The notes beneath the pieces are model-generated. The model saw nothing but the letters and a program-made list of their open reading frames with translations. It searched no databases and had not been told where the DNA came from. The position numbers and the translations under genes were made by a program. Positions 47,759-56,044 of a stretch of 64,000 bases of DNA are shown here, one piece after another (position 1 is the first letter of the stretch; every line of letters begins with the position of its first letter). Location of the stretch: assembly GCA_027484725.1 (NCBI GenBank), contig JAIXSK010000021.1, positions 1 through 64,000 on the forward strand. The letters run 5' to 3'. The DNA comes from Flavobacterium sp. Its GTDB lineage: Bacteria; Bacteroidota; Bacteroidia; Flavobacteriales; Flavobacteriaceae.

Positions 47759-49087
47759 ATGAGAACAATTTTACTTTTATGCTGCACATGCTGTTTGTAT
47801 TTTGGTAATGCCCAAAATATAAATTTTACAGATTCTTTATTCAAAGGCGCATTGATTGATGCTCCAGAAGTAGCCAATAGCACTAGTTTTATTGATTTAA
47901 ACGGAAATACAACCACCAATGTCGATACCAATAGCGATGGTGAAATTAGTATTTCAGAAGCGCAGAACATCGCTCACATCGATTTTTCTTATTTGCCATT
48001 TACTGATCTAGAGGGTTTACAATATTTTACCAATGTAAAAACAATAACTTCATACAACAGTTTAGCCTCTACTTTTAATTTTCCTGAACTTGTTCATTTG
48101 GAAGAACTTACTCTAACAGCAATTTCTGGTCAAATGGTCTTAACGAATTTTGATGTTTCCGGAAATTTAAATCTAAAAAAATTGAATATATACACAGGTC
48201 TTGCCAACAGCATAGATTTGTCTAATAACATCAATTTAAGAGAATTAATCATTAAAGATGAAGCATCAAATTTGAACTTGAATCTGGATAATTTAATTAA
48301 CTTAAGAAAGATAACTTATTTCGGAAACCTGCCTACTTTAGACCTGTCAGATTGCATCAAATTAATAGAAGTTACTATTGGTTACACTACAGCCACCAAT
48401 ATTGGTTTGTCGTCTATAGATTTAACCAACCAACCGTTGCTCATAAATTTATACATCAGCAATACAAATATTACCAGCTTAGATTTAACAAATAATCGCA
48501 ATCTAGAAAATGTATATGTGCAGAACAATCAACTACAAAATATTTTTTTCGGAAATCTTGCCTATGTAAGAAATCTTTATTGTGAAAACAACCAACTCAC
48601 AACATTAAACTTAAACAACTTTCAGAACCTTGAAATACTCTCATGTGCCAATAATAATTTGACAGAACTAAAACTTAAAAACTTCAAAATTGAACAGTAT
48701 GTTGATTTCAACAACAATCCAAATTTGCAATACATCTGTTGCGATGCTGAACAGCAAGTATATATTCAAAACCAAGCTTTATTGAACGGAAATTTCGATG
48801 CTGTAGTAAGTACTGACTGTGCAACCGAAGGCGCTTTGGGTATTAGTAACATTGATAATACTGAAAGTAAAATTTCAATTTTTCCAAATCCTGCCCAAGA
48901 TTATCTAGTTTTTAGTAATCAAAAAATCCTCGACAATGTGACTATTTATGACCTCAACGGGCGATCTATAAAAACATATCAAAAGATAGCCAAAAGCATC
49001 AATGTTTCATCCTTAGAAAAAGGTATTTATTTGATAAAAATAGATACAGATGAGCAAACACAAATACTCAAATTTATTAAAGAATAG
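47759..49087 (+). CDS. T9SS-secreted leucine-rich-repeat protein
   Basis: A 442-residue secreted protein with a signal peptide (MRTILLLCCTCCLYFGNAQ). Near residues 55-70 an EF-hand/dockerin-like calcium loop is seen (DTNSDGEISISEA). Residues about 75-330 are leucine-rich repeats of the type LxxLxLxxNxxLxxLxxxxN. The C-terminus (about 365-442) is a T9SS type A sorting domain: ISIFPNPAQDYLVF, VTIYDLNGRSIKTY and KGIYLIKIDTDEQTQILKFIKE. It is likely exported and attached or released at the cell surface, perhaps for binding proteins or glycans. It is monocistronic, ended by a hairpin. Confidence 0.9.
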   Translation: MRTILLLCCTCCLYFGNAQNINFTDSLFKGALIDAPEVANSTSFIDLNGNTTTNVDTNSDGEISISEAQNIAHIDFSYLPFTDLEGLQYFTNVKTITSYNSLASTFNFPELVHLEELTLTAISGQMVLTNFDVSGNLNLKKLNIYTGLANSIDLSNNINLRELIIKDEASNLNLNLDNLINLRKITYFGNLPTLDLSDCIKLIEVTIGYTTATNIGLSSIDLTNQPLLINLYISNTNITSLDLTNNRNLENVYVQNNQLQNIFFGNLAYVRNLYCENNQLTTLNLNNFQNLEILSCANNNLTELKLKNFKIEQYVDFNNNPNLQYICCDAEQQVYIQNQALLNGNFDAVVSTDCATEGALGISNIDNTESKISIFPNPAQDYLVFSNQKILDNVTIYDLNGRSIKTYQKIAKSINVSSLEKGIYLIKIDTDEQTQILKFIKE

Positions 49088-49094
49088 TAAAAAA

Positions 49095-49120
49095 AGCCCA
49101 ACATTACGCTGGGCTTTTTT
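49095..49120. terminator. Bidirectional terminator at the end of the metal-type operon
   Basis: The stem agccca (49095-49100) / tgggct (49110-49115), with a 9-base loop, is flanked by A- and T-runs. It lies between the LRR gene and the end of the convergent YHYH gene. Confidence 0.75.
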
Positions 49121-49164
49121 GTTTGGATATACCCGAAAGTATTTCCGTTCTCAGATTAATTAAC

Positions 49165-50499
49165 TTATCGGTTCACAATTACCTTATATGTTTGATTATT
49201 GCTTCCGTTGTTCAGACGGAGCAAATAAGTTCCGTTATACAGCGTATCGGTTTCAAAAACACACAAAGTACTGCCTTGCGGAATTTTTTTGGTTTCAATG
49301 ATTTTTCCGGTCAAGTCAATTAAATCAACCGTTAGGTCACGCGTGGTCATCGGAATTTGCAGGGCTACAAAATCTTGCGCCGGATTCGGAGCTACCACCA
49401 CTTGACTTTTGTCAAAATTACTTGTAGCTAATGGAGTATAAGTTGTGGTTCCTCCAGGAATAGTGGTTACGGTAGTTATGGTGACTGTTCCGTAAAAAGT
49501 TGGTCCAACTACATATGGATAAGCAGAGTTGTGGTTGGCATCAACCGTAGTGAAATAGCAATAAATACCATTCGGATATTCGGGTGTAATGCAAAAACGG
49601 CCGTTGTGTTCATCTAAATAAGTCGGATCTCCCGGATGAGTTACATATTCGTAATCCTCTCTGAAATATCCGTTGAAATAGGTTGTGTTTACTGCCGGAC
49701 CATTGGTTCTGGTGGTTTGATTTTTAAGCTGATAACTTGATTTCATCCGCGCAATGGCTCCGGTTCCATCGGTGTTGGTGTACGCATAAGCGCCATAAAT
49801 CGGAAATCCATCATAAGCAAAACCCAACAATGGCGAATGTTCATTAGGGTTTATCACGTACAAACCATCTGACGGATAAGCGTCACAAACATTTGAAATC
49901 ACATTCAAATCTAAATTAAAAGCACTCGGGTTTTGATGGTGGTGGTAATTGCCCATGGCCGGATGCGCTTTGGCACAATCAAAGCCTGCTTTTTCTGCCA
50001 GCACTGCATCGCGGTTCCAAGCTTGGGTAGTTTGTGGTCCGCCCGGACACGGAGGATTTCCGGGTCCGCCGCACAGTGCATTGGTGGTATTGTTCCATGC
50101 TACACCATCTCTGTAATCAAACAAAGCTACACCGTTGATAAAAATTCCAATGTTACCGCCGGTTGTGGCTGTAGGTGTTCCGGTGTTTTGCGTGGGTGTG
50201 AGCGATACTTTAAAAATTTTGTTTTGCGCTGTGGCCAACGATGGATTTCCGTCTTGAAAAGGCCCGGTAATGTAGGCCGGGATTCCCGTGGCTGAAATAT
50301 ACGCATGGGTTGTATTGTATTTAACCGATTGTACATTGGCTTGCACCGCATCGACAATAGGAGTAGAGTTGCCTGCTACATAATGACGCCCGGTAATGCC
50401 CGTTGTGTTTTGTAACCATTGAGTAATAGCCGGGTTGGTTTGCGCCATAAGCAGGATGCTTTGCGCCCCGATAACTAGACTAAAAAGAGCTTTTTTCAT
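49165..50499 (-). CDS. YHYH-domain T9SS-secreted protein
   Basis: A 444-residue secreted protein: signal peptide (1-19), a YHYH-family domain (about 60-345) and a T9SS type A sorting domain (about 370-444; VVAPNPAQDFVALQIP, VDLIDLTGKIIETK, NGTYLLRLNNGSNNQTYKVIVNR). The namesake motif reads YHHH (185-188) in GNYHHHQNPSAFN, with SPLLGFAYDGFPIYGAYAY downstream; clustered His and several Cys (Cys143, Cys151, Cys175) could bind metal. It is the last gene of the seven-gene cluster, starting 1 base after the CotH stop. Family function is unknown; a metal-related role is suggested by context. Confidence 0.9.
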   Translation of the reverse strand: MKKALFSLVIGAQSILLMAQTNPAITQWLQNTTGITGRHYVAGNSTPIVDAVQANVQSVKYNTTHAYISATGIPAYITGPFQDGNPSLATAQNKIFKVSLTPTQNTGTPTATTGGNIGIFINGVALFDYRDGVAWNNTTNALCGGPGNPPCPGGPQTTQAWNRDAVLAEKAGFDCAKAHPAMGNYHHHQNPSAFNLDLNVISNVCDAYPSDGLYVINPNEHSPLLGFAYDGFPIYGAYAYTNTDGTGAIARMKSSYQLKNQTTRTNGPAVNTTYFNGYFREDYEYVTHPGDPTYLDEHNGRFCITPEYPNGIYCYFTTVDANHNSAYPYVVGPTFYGTVTITTVTTIPGGTTTYTPLATSNFDKSQVVVAPNPAQDFVALQIPMTTRDLTVDLIDLTGKIIETKKIPQGSTLCVFETDTLYNGTYLLRLNNGSNNQTYKVIVNR

Positions 50500-50500
50500 A

Positions 50501-52765
50501 TTAGTTGCGGATGAGTTTTAGGTTGGTATTGTTGTTAATGGTCATCAGATAAACCCCTGCTGGATATTCAGAAATATCGAATGAGATAGAAGTTTGATTA
50601 TTGAATTCTTGGCTTTTTAAAAGTTGCCCTTGCAAATTGTACAGTTCAATTTTTTGAATGTTGTAGTTTTTGTTTTGAATGTTGACTACGCCGCTGGTCG
50701 GATTGGGTGAAACGCTTAAATTCTGTTTGAAATCAGCGGCTGAAACCGATAACACTTCGTTGTTGGCATTATAGGTTGGTGATTGAATCACAAAGTTTCC
50801 GGTACCATTTGGGATGCGCGCATAACCCATATCAGCCGTTTGTGCGCCAAAGCTGACGTTTTCAATGATCGTTCCGTTGGCGTAGGCCAAAATAACACTT
50901 TCGCCCACCGAAGATAATTTAAAATTCGCATGAAGCCCTACTTGAGAACCGTCTTCATCAGCCCAAATGGTCAAATAGCCATGTGGTTCAATAGTGGTTC
51001 CTGTTGGGAAAGCCCATTTAATCAAATTGGTATCGGTATCGGTCATGTACAGATTGTCTAAACTTAAAGTAGTATTGGTGTTGTTGTACAATTCAACCCA
51101 ATCTTCAAATTCACCGTCTTGATCGGTAATGGTCAAAGTATTTTGCGCCATGAGTTCATTGACCACCAAATCGCCCGGATTTATCGTCGGATAAACCGCA
51201 TGCAAAGTATAAAATTCATGTTCCGCTCTGGCCGGTGAAAACTTACCGACATTGTTGTTTTCGGCATAAATATAATATTGCATGAAAGCGTTGCTCATGT
51301 TCATGGCAACTCCGTATACATTATCTCCGGCTGCGCCATCTCCGTGTAAACCATCGTCATACATGAGTACTTTGGTAAAAGGCAATTCTTTATCAGAGCG
51401 ATAACCCAAATAAACGCCATTGGTGTTCGTGTTGACTACATTGGCTGTAATAAATACATCGCTGTTGATTAAAGGCTCTGCAACCGCCGGCGCAACGGAT
51501 GTAATGGTGGGTTGCACATTCGTAAAATCAGCCAAAGTATTCAAATAAGTATTGCGTCCGCTCATCAAGTTAGTGATGCCCGGTGCTGAATTCATTCCTC
51601 CTGTAACATCAGTATTGAGATTGCTCTGATATTGCGCATAAGTATATTGTTTGTTTGGGTCGGCTTGAACTGCCGCATCAATAATCGCTTGATAAGATTG
51701 TGCGGTAGTCAGATAACTGTTGTTGGCAAAATTTTCTTCCATGATGGTTTTGTAATGCGCCAAATACATGCGTTTGTATTTAGGAACCGCCAATAATTTC
51801 TGAACCAGTGGCCAAGCGGCATCTGATGCATGTAATAAATGCGTCATTTGCTTTTTGGCGGTGGTTGTGTTCAAAGCAATGGTTCCGGTTTGTGAGAACA
51901 CACCAAAGGACATGTTTAAATCCCAAACCACCGGATTAAATCGACCGTTGTCATCTTTGTACAAATAATAATTTTGTTTAAAAGTTCCAAGATAGCTGTC
52001 TAGGTTTACCAAAGCGTTGTCATACGCCAACATCCACAAAGCGCGGTCAACATCTAAAACTGATTCAATATTGCTGATATCATTTGCCAGCGTATTGGTT
52101 AGGGCAACCAAATCTTCCCAACCTGCATCAGAATTCATTTCATAAGCGGTTTGATAGCTCGTGATGTTGGTTCCGAGATAAGCCAAATTGGGCAAAGATG
52201 TACTGCCCGGTCCGGCCCCGCCTATAGGGTTACACTTAAAAAACGCATTGTTTTTTGAATAAAAATGCTCGTCAACAAATTTCTTTGAAATTGATTCTGC
52301 ACTGGTGTACAAACCAATCAAAGTTCCGTTGACATATACATTGGCGTAATTGCACAAAGGCGCATCCATATATTGTCTGAGAATCGCGTAGGAGAGCGGT
52401 TCTCTCAAAAATGTGGGATCAAAATAAACATTGCTGAGTTTGATGTCGGTATAGCCCTGATAATTCTGACTCTGATAAGTATCAAGCTCAATATGAAATG
52501 GGTTTTTAACGCGACTGGCACTGTAGGTACTGTTGCCTTTATACTTAACACCTACATTATTGAATACTGTTCCGTTGATGGTAACTGATTGCGCCGGAAT
52601 ATAATCTTCAGTTGAAGCTGCTTGCGCGTCAAGCAAGGCATCCCAATTACTTTCGGCAAAAACAATTCGGATGTCTTGAATAGCATTGATGTCATAGAAT
52701 GATTGAGCAATTCCTTTGATTCCCATCAGAAGAAATAGAACTGTGTAAATACTTTTTTGAATCAT
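50501..52765 (-). CDS. CotH-family kinase with lamin-tail and T9SS domains
   Basis: A 754-residue secreted protein. After a signal peptide (1-20), residues about 30-410 form a CotH kinase domain: VGVKYKGNSTYSASRVKNPFHIELD, QGYTDIKLSNVYFDPTFLREPLSYAIL, DNALVNLDSYLG and the acidic motif NPVVWDLNMSFG. A beta-rich region (about 425-530) and a lamin-tail domain (about 535-670; VVNELMAQNT, EDWVELYNNTNTTLSL) follow, then a T9SS sorting domain (VSPNPTSGVVNIQ, YNLQGQLLKSQEF, PAGVYLMTINNNTNLKLIRN). CotH kinases phosphorylate secreted proteins, as in Bacillus spore coat. Here the neighbouring YHYH or MbnP proteins are possible targets; this is inference. Confidence 0.9.
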   Translation of the reverse strand: MIQKSIYTVLFLLMGIKGIAQSFYDINAIQDIRIVFAESNWDALLDAQAASTEDYIPAQSVTINGTVFNNVGVKYKGNSTYSASRVKNPFHIELDTYQSQNYQGYTDIKLSNVYFDPTFLREPLSYAILRQYMDAPLCNYANVYVNGTLIGLYTSAESISKKFVDEHFYSKNNAFFKCNPIGGAGPGSTSLPNLAYLGTNITSYQTAYEMNSDAGWEDLVALTNTLANDISNIESVLDVDRALWMLAYDNALVNLDSYLGTFKQNYYLYKDDNGRFNPVVWDLNMSFGVFSQTGTIALNTTTAKKQMTHLLHASDAAWPLVQKLLAVPKYKRMYLAHYKTIMEENFANNSYLTTAQSYQAIIDAAVQADPNKQYTYAQYQSNLNTDVTGGMNSAPGITNLMSGRNTYLNTLADFTNVQPTITSVAPAVAEPLINSDVFITANVVNTNTNGVYLGYRSDKELPFTKVLMYDDGLHGDGAAGDNVYGVAMNMSNAFMQYYIYAENNNVGKFSPARAEHEFYTLHAVYPTINPGDLVVNELMAQNTLTITDQDGEFEDWVELYNNTNTTLSLDNLYMTDTDTNLIKWAFPTGTTIEPHGYLTIWADEDGSQVGLHANFKLSSVGESVILAYANGTIIENVSFGAQTADMGYARIPNGTGNFVIQSPTYNANNEVLSVSAADFKQNLSVSPNPTSGVVNIQNKNYNIQKIELYNLQGQLLKSQEFNNQTSISFDISEYPAGVYLMTINNNTNLKLIRN

Positions 52766-52826
52766 AATAGCGTGGTTATTTTTGTTTGGACGAAGGATTG
52801 TTTTGTTTCTTGCGGTGGGTTGTAAA

Positions 52827-53846
52827 TTATTTTGGATAACTGTATTTTGGATTGAATAAAAATTCTTGATCCGTGAGCGTTTTTAGAAAGGCAATTAAAT
52901 CAGCACGGTCGTGATCGGATAATTGCATAGACTGTCTTAACTCTTTGGGAACATGTTTGTTTGCGGGCAATAAATTATAGTGATTGATTACCTGGGTTAA
53001 ATTCTTAAATCGACCGTCGTGCATGTACGGAAACGTAAATTGAATGTTGCGTAAAGTAGGGATTCTAAAGCGCAGAGAATCTTCTTTTTTACCGGTAATT
53101 TTCATACGCCCAATGTCTTTTAAATCTTCATCTAAATCAAGTCCGTTGCTTTCAAATCGATCATCAGCAAACAAAGGCTCTTTGTGACAGGCGGCGCAAT
53201 GTTGTTTGAATAATTCATAACCTTTTTGTTCGCCTTGTGAAAAGTTTTCACGGCCTTGCATTACACGGTCATATTTGGCATTGGCTGATTGCAACATCAG
53301 CATAAATTGCGATAATGCTTTCAAAGTAAGTTGCCCGGTGATTTTTTGAGTGCCGAATGCTTTTTCAAACAGCTCTGGATATTTTTGCGTTTGTTGTAAT
53401 TTTTCAACTACATGTGCCAGTGATTCATCCATTTCTACCGGACTTTGAATTGGGTTGAGCGGTTGCACATCAAGGTGATTCACGCCACCATCCCACATAA
53501 AATTTTTGTTCCAGGCCAAATTAATCAGCGCCATGGCGTTGCGCGTTCCGATTTTGTCGTCAATTCCGTGACTGAGTTCGTGATCTACATGCGTAAAACC
53601 GGTAGCTTGTAAGTGACATGTGGCACAACTAATGGTGTTGTCACGCGATAGAATGGGGTCATAAAATAACTTTCTGCCCAACTCAAAACCTTCTTCGGTG
53701 AGCGGGTTTTGAGAAAAATCATAATGCGGTTTGGGCCAACCTTTGGGCGTTTTTAAATAAATCGGTTCGGGTTTTAAAACAACAAAAGCTCCGCAGATGT
53801 ATATTGCGCATGTCCACAAGATGATATTTCTGAGTGTTTTATTCAT
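52827..53846 (-). CDS. MbnH/MauG-like di-heme cytochrome c peroxidase-family enzyme
   Basis: A 339-residue periplasmic protein with an N-terminal signal or anchor helix (about 7-24). Two c-type haem sites are present: CATCH (74-78) and CAACH (217-221). Further family features are the N-terminal FELGRKLFYDPILS and the distal-ligand segment FPYMHDGRF (Tyr274, Met275, His276). It is in the CCP/MauG superfamily. The overlap of 4 bases with an MbnP gene argues for the MbnH subgroup, which oxidises a tryptophan of MbnP to kynurenine. A plain peroxidase is the alternative. Confidence 0.9.
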   Translation of the reverse strand: MNKTLRNIILWTCAIYICGAFVVLKPEPIYLKTPKGWPKPHYDFSQNPLTEEGFELGRKLFYDPILSRDNTISCATCHLQATGFTHVDHELSHGIDDKIGTRNAMALINLAWNKNFMWDGGVNHLDVQPLNPIQSPVEMDESLAHVVEKLQQTQKYPELFEKAFGTQKITGQLTLKALSQFMLMLQSANAKYDRVMQGRENFSQGEQKGYELFKQHCAACHKEPLFADDRFESNGLDLDEDLKDIGRMKITGKKEDSLRFRIPTLRNIQFTFPYMHDGRFKNLTQVINHYNLLPANKHVPKELRQSMQLSDHDRADLIAFLKTLTDQEFLFNPKYSYPK

Positions 53847-54532
53847 GGCGAAAACATCAAAACGGCAGCATCGGCGAGTTTCATGGCTCGTTTGCCGGGC
53901 ATCATTACGCTTGAAAAATCAGTTACTTTGACTTGATTAAAAAAAGCAGCCAAATCAACATTGATTTGTGTTGGGTTTTGCTCAGAAGCTTGGTACACAA
54001 CTTTTCGCAAAGCATTATACGGCGATACATAACCGCCAATGTGATATTGAAATTGATTTTTTCGAGCAGTCAACTTAGGGCATTTTCCTTCAATTTTAAG
54101 GTTGATATAACCGCTTTGCCAGGCCCAATACATGCCGCGGGTTGGGTCAAGATCGCCGCCAAGTGCACCCGAAACGCTGCTCAAACTATCAACGCCCAAA
54201 TCAAAAGTAATTTTTTTGATTTTTTTATTCATATCAGGACCGATGTTTAAGATATAGGTTTTGGCTTCTTGCCAATCAACGAGATGATGTTGTTTTGCCG
54301 CTTTGAGGTTGGTATTATCCGTAAAATAAACTTGAATATTCGAAGCATATAATTTTACAGTTGAAAATTGTAAACTGTCATTTTGTTTTGAAATGTACCA
54401 TTTTTCGGCTTCGAGCGGCAGTTTGTCAAAACTAAAGTTGAATTTGAGTCGCAACGAATCTTTTTGCGCCCATGAATTCATTGATAAAGCGCAACAAAAA
54501 CAAAGAGCGATATTTTTAAGCAGCTTAATCAT
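53843..54532 (-). CDS. MbnP-like copper-binding protein
   Basis: A 229-residue exported protein, signal peptide ending NSWAQ. The beta-sandwich mature part carries the MbnP signature GDLDPTRGMYWAWQSGYINLKIEG (128-149, Trp136 and Trp138) and FQYHIGGY (161-168, His164). In known MbnP proteins a tryptophan is converted to kynurenine by the partner MbnH, creating a high-affinity copper site; the tryptophans of the MYWAWQ segment are the obvious candidates here. It overlaps the MbnH-like gene by 4 bases and the CnrX-like gene by 8, so the three are tightly coupled. No methanobactin precursor or synthesis gene is in the window. Confidence 0.88.
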   Translation of the reverse strand: MIKLLKNIALCFCCALSMNSWAQKDSLRLKFNFSFDKLPLEAEKWYISKQNDSLQFSTVKLYASNIQVYFTDNTNLKAAKQHHLVDWQEAKTYILNIGPDMNKKIKKITFDLGVDSLSSVSGALGGDLDPTRGMYWAWQSGYINLKIEGKCPKLTARKNQFQYHIGGYVSPYNALRKVVYQASEQNPTQINVDLAAFFNQVKVTDFSSVMMPGKRAMKLADAAVLMFSP

Positions 54533-55010
54533 GTTTAGGCTTGGGCGGATGTGAGAACAATCCGGCTAATTCTGTGGTTAATTCATTGTAATCATCTATT
54601 TGATCTGCGTGACACAACTTTTTGATGTCGGTAAAATGATTAAAATGTGTTTGTTCTACTTGCATTTGCAGCTCACCAAGTTTTGACATGAGTTTGTTTT
54701 GATTGGCCGTATCTGTTGCGTTGTCTTTTAATAGGCTGTACAATTCATTTTTACAAAACCTAATTTTACGATCAAGCGAATCAATTTTGGTTCGGTGTGC
54801 GCGGATGAGTTTTTCATAAGCTTGTTTTTGCGCCCGGTCAAAATGGAGTTTTTCCATGATGAGTCTTTTTGGACCTGGGTGTTGCAAACCATGTGGCGGG
54901 TGCATTTGGTGCGGAAACTCAGACGGTTTGCCCACTATAAAAAACAATACAGCTACATTGAGCAATATTAAAATGCCGACCATCCAGCTGAGTAATTTTA
55001 CTTTATTCAT
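54525..55010 (-). CDS. Spy/CnrX-like periplasmic metal-sensor protein
   Basis: A 161-residue protein anchored by one N-terminal helix (about 8-27) with a periplasmic helical hairpin. Just after the helix is a His/Met-rich stretch, FPHQMHPPHGLQHPG (His34, Met36, His37, His40, His44), and later a THFNHFTDIKKLCHADQ segment (His122, His125, Cys133) typical of the Spy/CpxP/CnrX superfamily. CnrX senses metal in the periplasm and controls a CnrY-bound sigma factor. Gene order here (sigma, short membrane protein, this protein) supports a similar sensing role. A periplasmic chaperone like Spy is the alternative. Confidence 0.85.
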   Translation of the reverse strand: MNKVKLLSWMVGILILLNVAVLFFIVGKPSEFPHQMHPPHGLQHPGPKRLIMEKLHFDRAQKQAYEKLIRAHRTKIDSLDRKIRFCKNELYSLLKDNATDTANQNKLMSKLGELQMQVEQTHFNHFTDIKKLCHADQIDDYNELTTELAGLFSHPPKPKHD

Positions 55011-55281
55011 GACTGTACAATTGATTTGATTTGTTTACATCGGCAGCCATTGCTTGAACAGCAGCTGATTTTGTTTTATAACTGGATTGCCCAATGGTTC
55101 TGAAATTTAATCCGATGAGCAACAGTAAAGATGCTGCTGCCAGCCATATGATTTTATTAGAAACCGGAGCTTCATCAGCCACACGCATTTGAATTTGAGC
55201 CAGCAAATCTTTGCGTGGGGCCACTTTCTGATGACCGTCGGTGCTGTTGATGATTGAATTGATCCAATTTTGTGCTTCCAT
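55003..55281 (-). CDS. Short single-helix protein, probable anti-sigma factor (CnrY-like)
   Basis: A 92-residue protein with a cytoplasmic N-terminus of about 42 residues, one membrane helix (about 43-60) and a short periplasmic tail. It lies between the ECF sigma factor (20-base gap) and the CnrX-like gene (8-base overlap). Size and topology are those of CnrY-type minimal anti-sigma factors, which hold the sigma factor at the membrane by a short amphipathic helix. No zinc motif. The identification rests on position and topology only, as sequence similarity to CnrY cannot be judged here. Confidence 0.7.
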   Translation of the reverse strand: MEAQNWINSIINSTDGHQKVAPRKDLLAQIQMRVADEAPVSNKIIWLAAASLLLLIGLNFRTIGQSSYKTKSAAVQAMAADVNKSNQLYSHE

Positions 55282-55301
55282 AGTTGTGTAGACGATGGGT
55301 T

Positions 55302-55850
55302 TTATTTTTTCTTGCGGTATTCAATGAATTTTTCTGATAATTTTTCTTGCAGCGATGCTTTGGCTCTGAAAATCAATGATTCAACAGCCGAAATACTCAG
55401 GTTCATCACCTCTGCAATTTCAGGATTCGATAAGCCTTCTATTTTTGAAAGCACAAAAGCCGTTTTCTGGTTGTCGGGCAAAGTATTGATGGTGGCATAC
55501 AAAATTTTGGCTTGCTCTTGATTTTCAAGCAAAATGCCCGGATGTTCAAAATTGCTGTGATTGTGATAATCGGTTTCGGATTGGCTTTTGGTGCCAAAAA
55601 TAAACCAGCGTTTTTGGCTGTTTTTATGTTTGATCAAATCATGGCATTTGTTGAGTGTAATGCGGTAAATCCAGGTTTTGAGCGATGATTTTTGGTTGAA
55701 TTGCCCGAGTGAATGATAGACTTGCATAAAAACATCTTGGGTAATTTCTTCGGCTTCTTCAATGTTTTGCAAATAGTGCAAAGCAAGATTGTACACCAAT
55801 ATATGATACTGATGATACAGGTTTTGAAAATCTTGTTCGCTGAGGTTCAT
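55302..55850 (-). CDS. ECF sigma factor heading the metal-type operon
   Basis: A 182-residue ECF sigma-70 factor. Region 2 has EEAEEITQDVFMQVYHSLGQFNQ and TWIYRITLNKCHDLIKH (about 31-75). Region 4 has QKTAFVLSKIEGLSNPEIAEVMNLSISAVESLIFRAKASLQEKL (about 130-175) with the helix-turn-helix. It heads a leftward cluster of seven genes. No TAnnTTTG box for this strand was found in the 72-bp gap to the fabG promoter, which is compatible with autoregulated transcription. Confidence 0.93.
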   Translation of the reverse strand: MNLSEQDFQNLYHQYHILVYNLALHYLQNIEEAEEITQDVFMQVYHSLGQFNQKSSLKTWIYRITLNKCHDLIKHKNSQKRWFIFGTKSQSETDYHNHSNFEHPGILLENQEQAKILYATINTLPDNQKTAFVLSKIEGLSNPEIAEVMNLSISAVESLIFRAKASLQEKLSEKFIEYRKKK

Positions 55851-55902
55851 GCTTGCAAATTACAAGGAATTATTTTTAACAGCTCCATGAGATATCTATT
55901 TT

Positions 55903-55930
55903 TTGATTGAAGCAAATAATACTATATTTG
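55903..55930 (+). promoter_or_regulatory. Promoter of fabG
   Basis: TTG at 55903-55905, a 17-base spacer and TATATTTG at 55923-55930 match the consensus. The box ends 114 bases before the fabG start, so repeat copy E lies wholly in the predicted leader RNA. Confidence 0.6.
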
Positions 55931-55944
55931 ACGGACCAAAAAAA

Positions 55945-56022
55945 TAGCCCTGATCGCAGTGGAAATCCTTTTGTTTTGGGGTTCAAAACAAAAGATTGAA
56001 ACGCAGAGCAGGAATAGCTTCT
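55945..56022 (-). repeat. Dispersed intergenic repeat, copy E
   Basis: A 78-bp element in inverted orientation: on the plus strand it starts tagccctgatcgcagt and ends gcaggaatagcttct. The centre is a hairpin with arms cttttgttttg and caaaacaaaag. The ends match copies A and B, while the hairpin arms are completely different. It lies in the predicted leader of fabG, ending 22 bases before the start codon. Confidence 0.85.
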
Positions 56023-56044
56023 CACAAAAACAAAAGAATAAAAT

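Noticed and set aside
53843-54532. Methanobactin biosynthesis locus
   Set aside because: Only MbnP- and MbnH-like genes are present; no MbnA precursor or MbnB/MbnC homologue was seen nearby.
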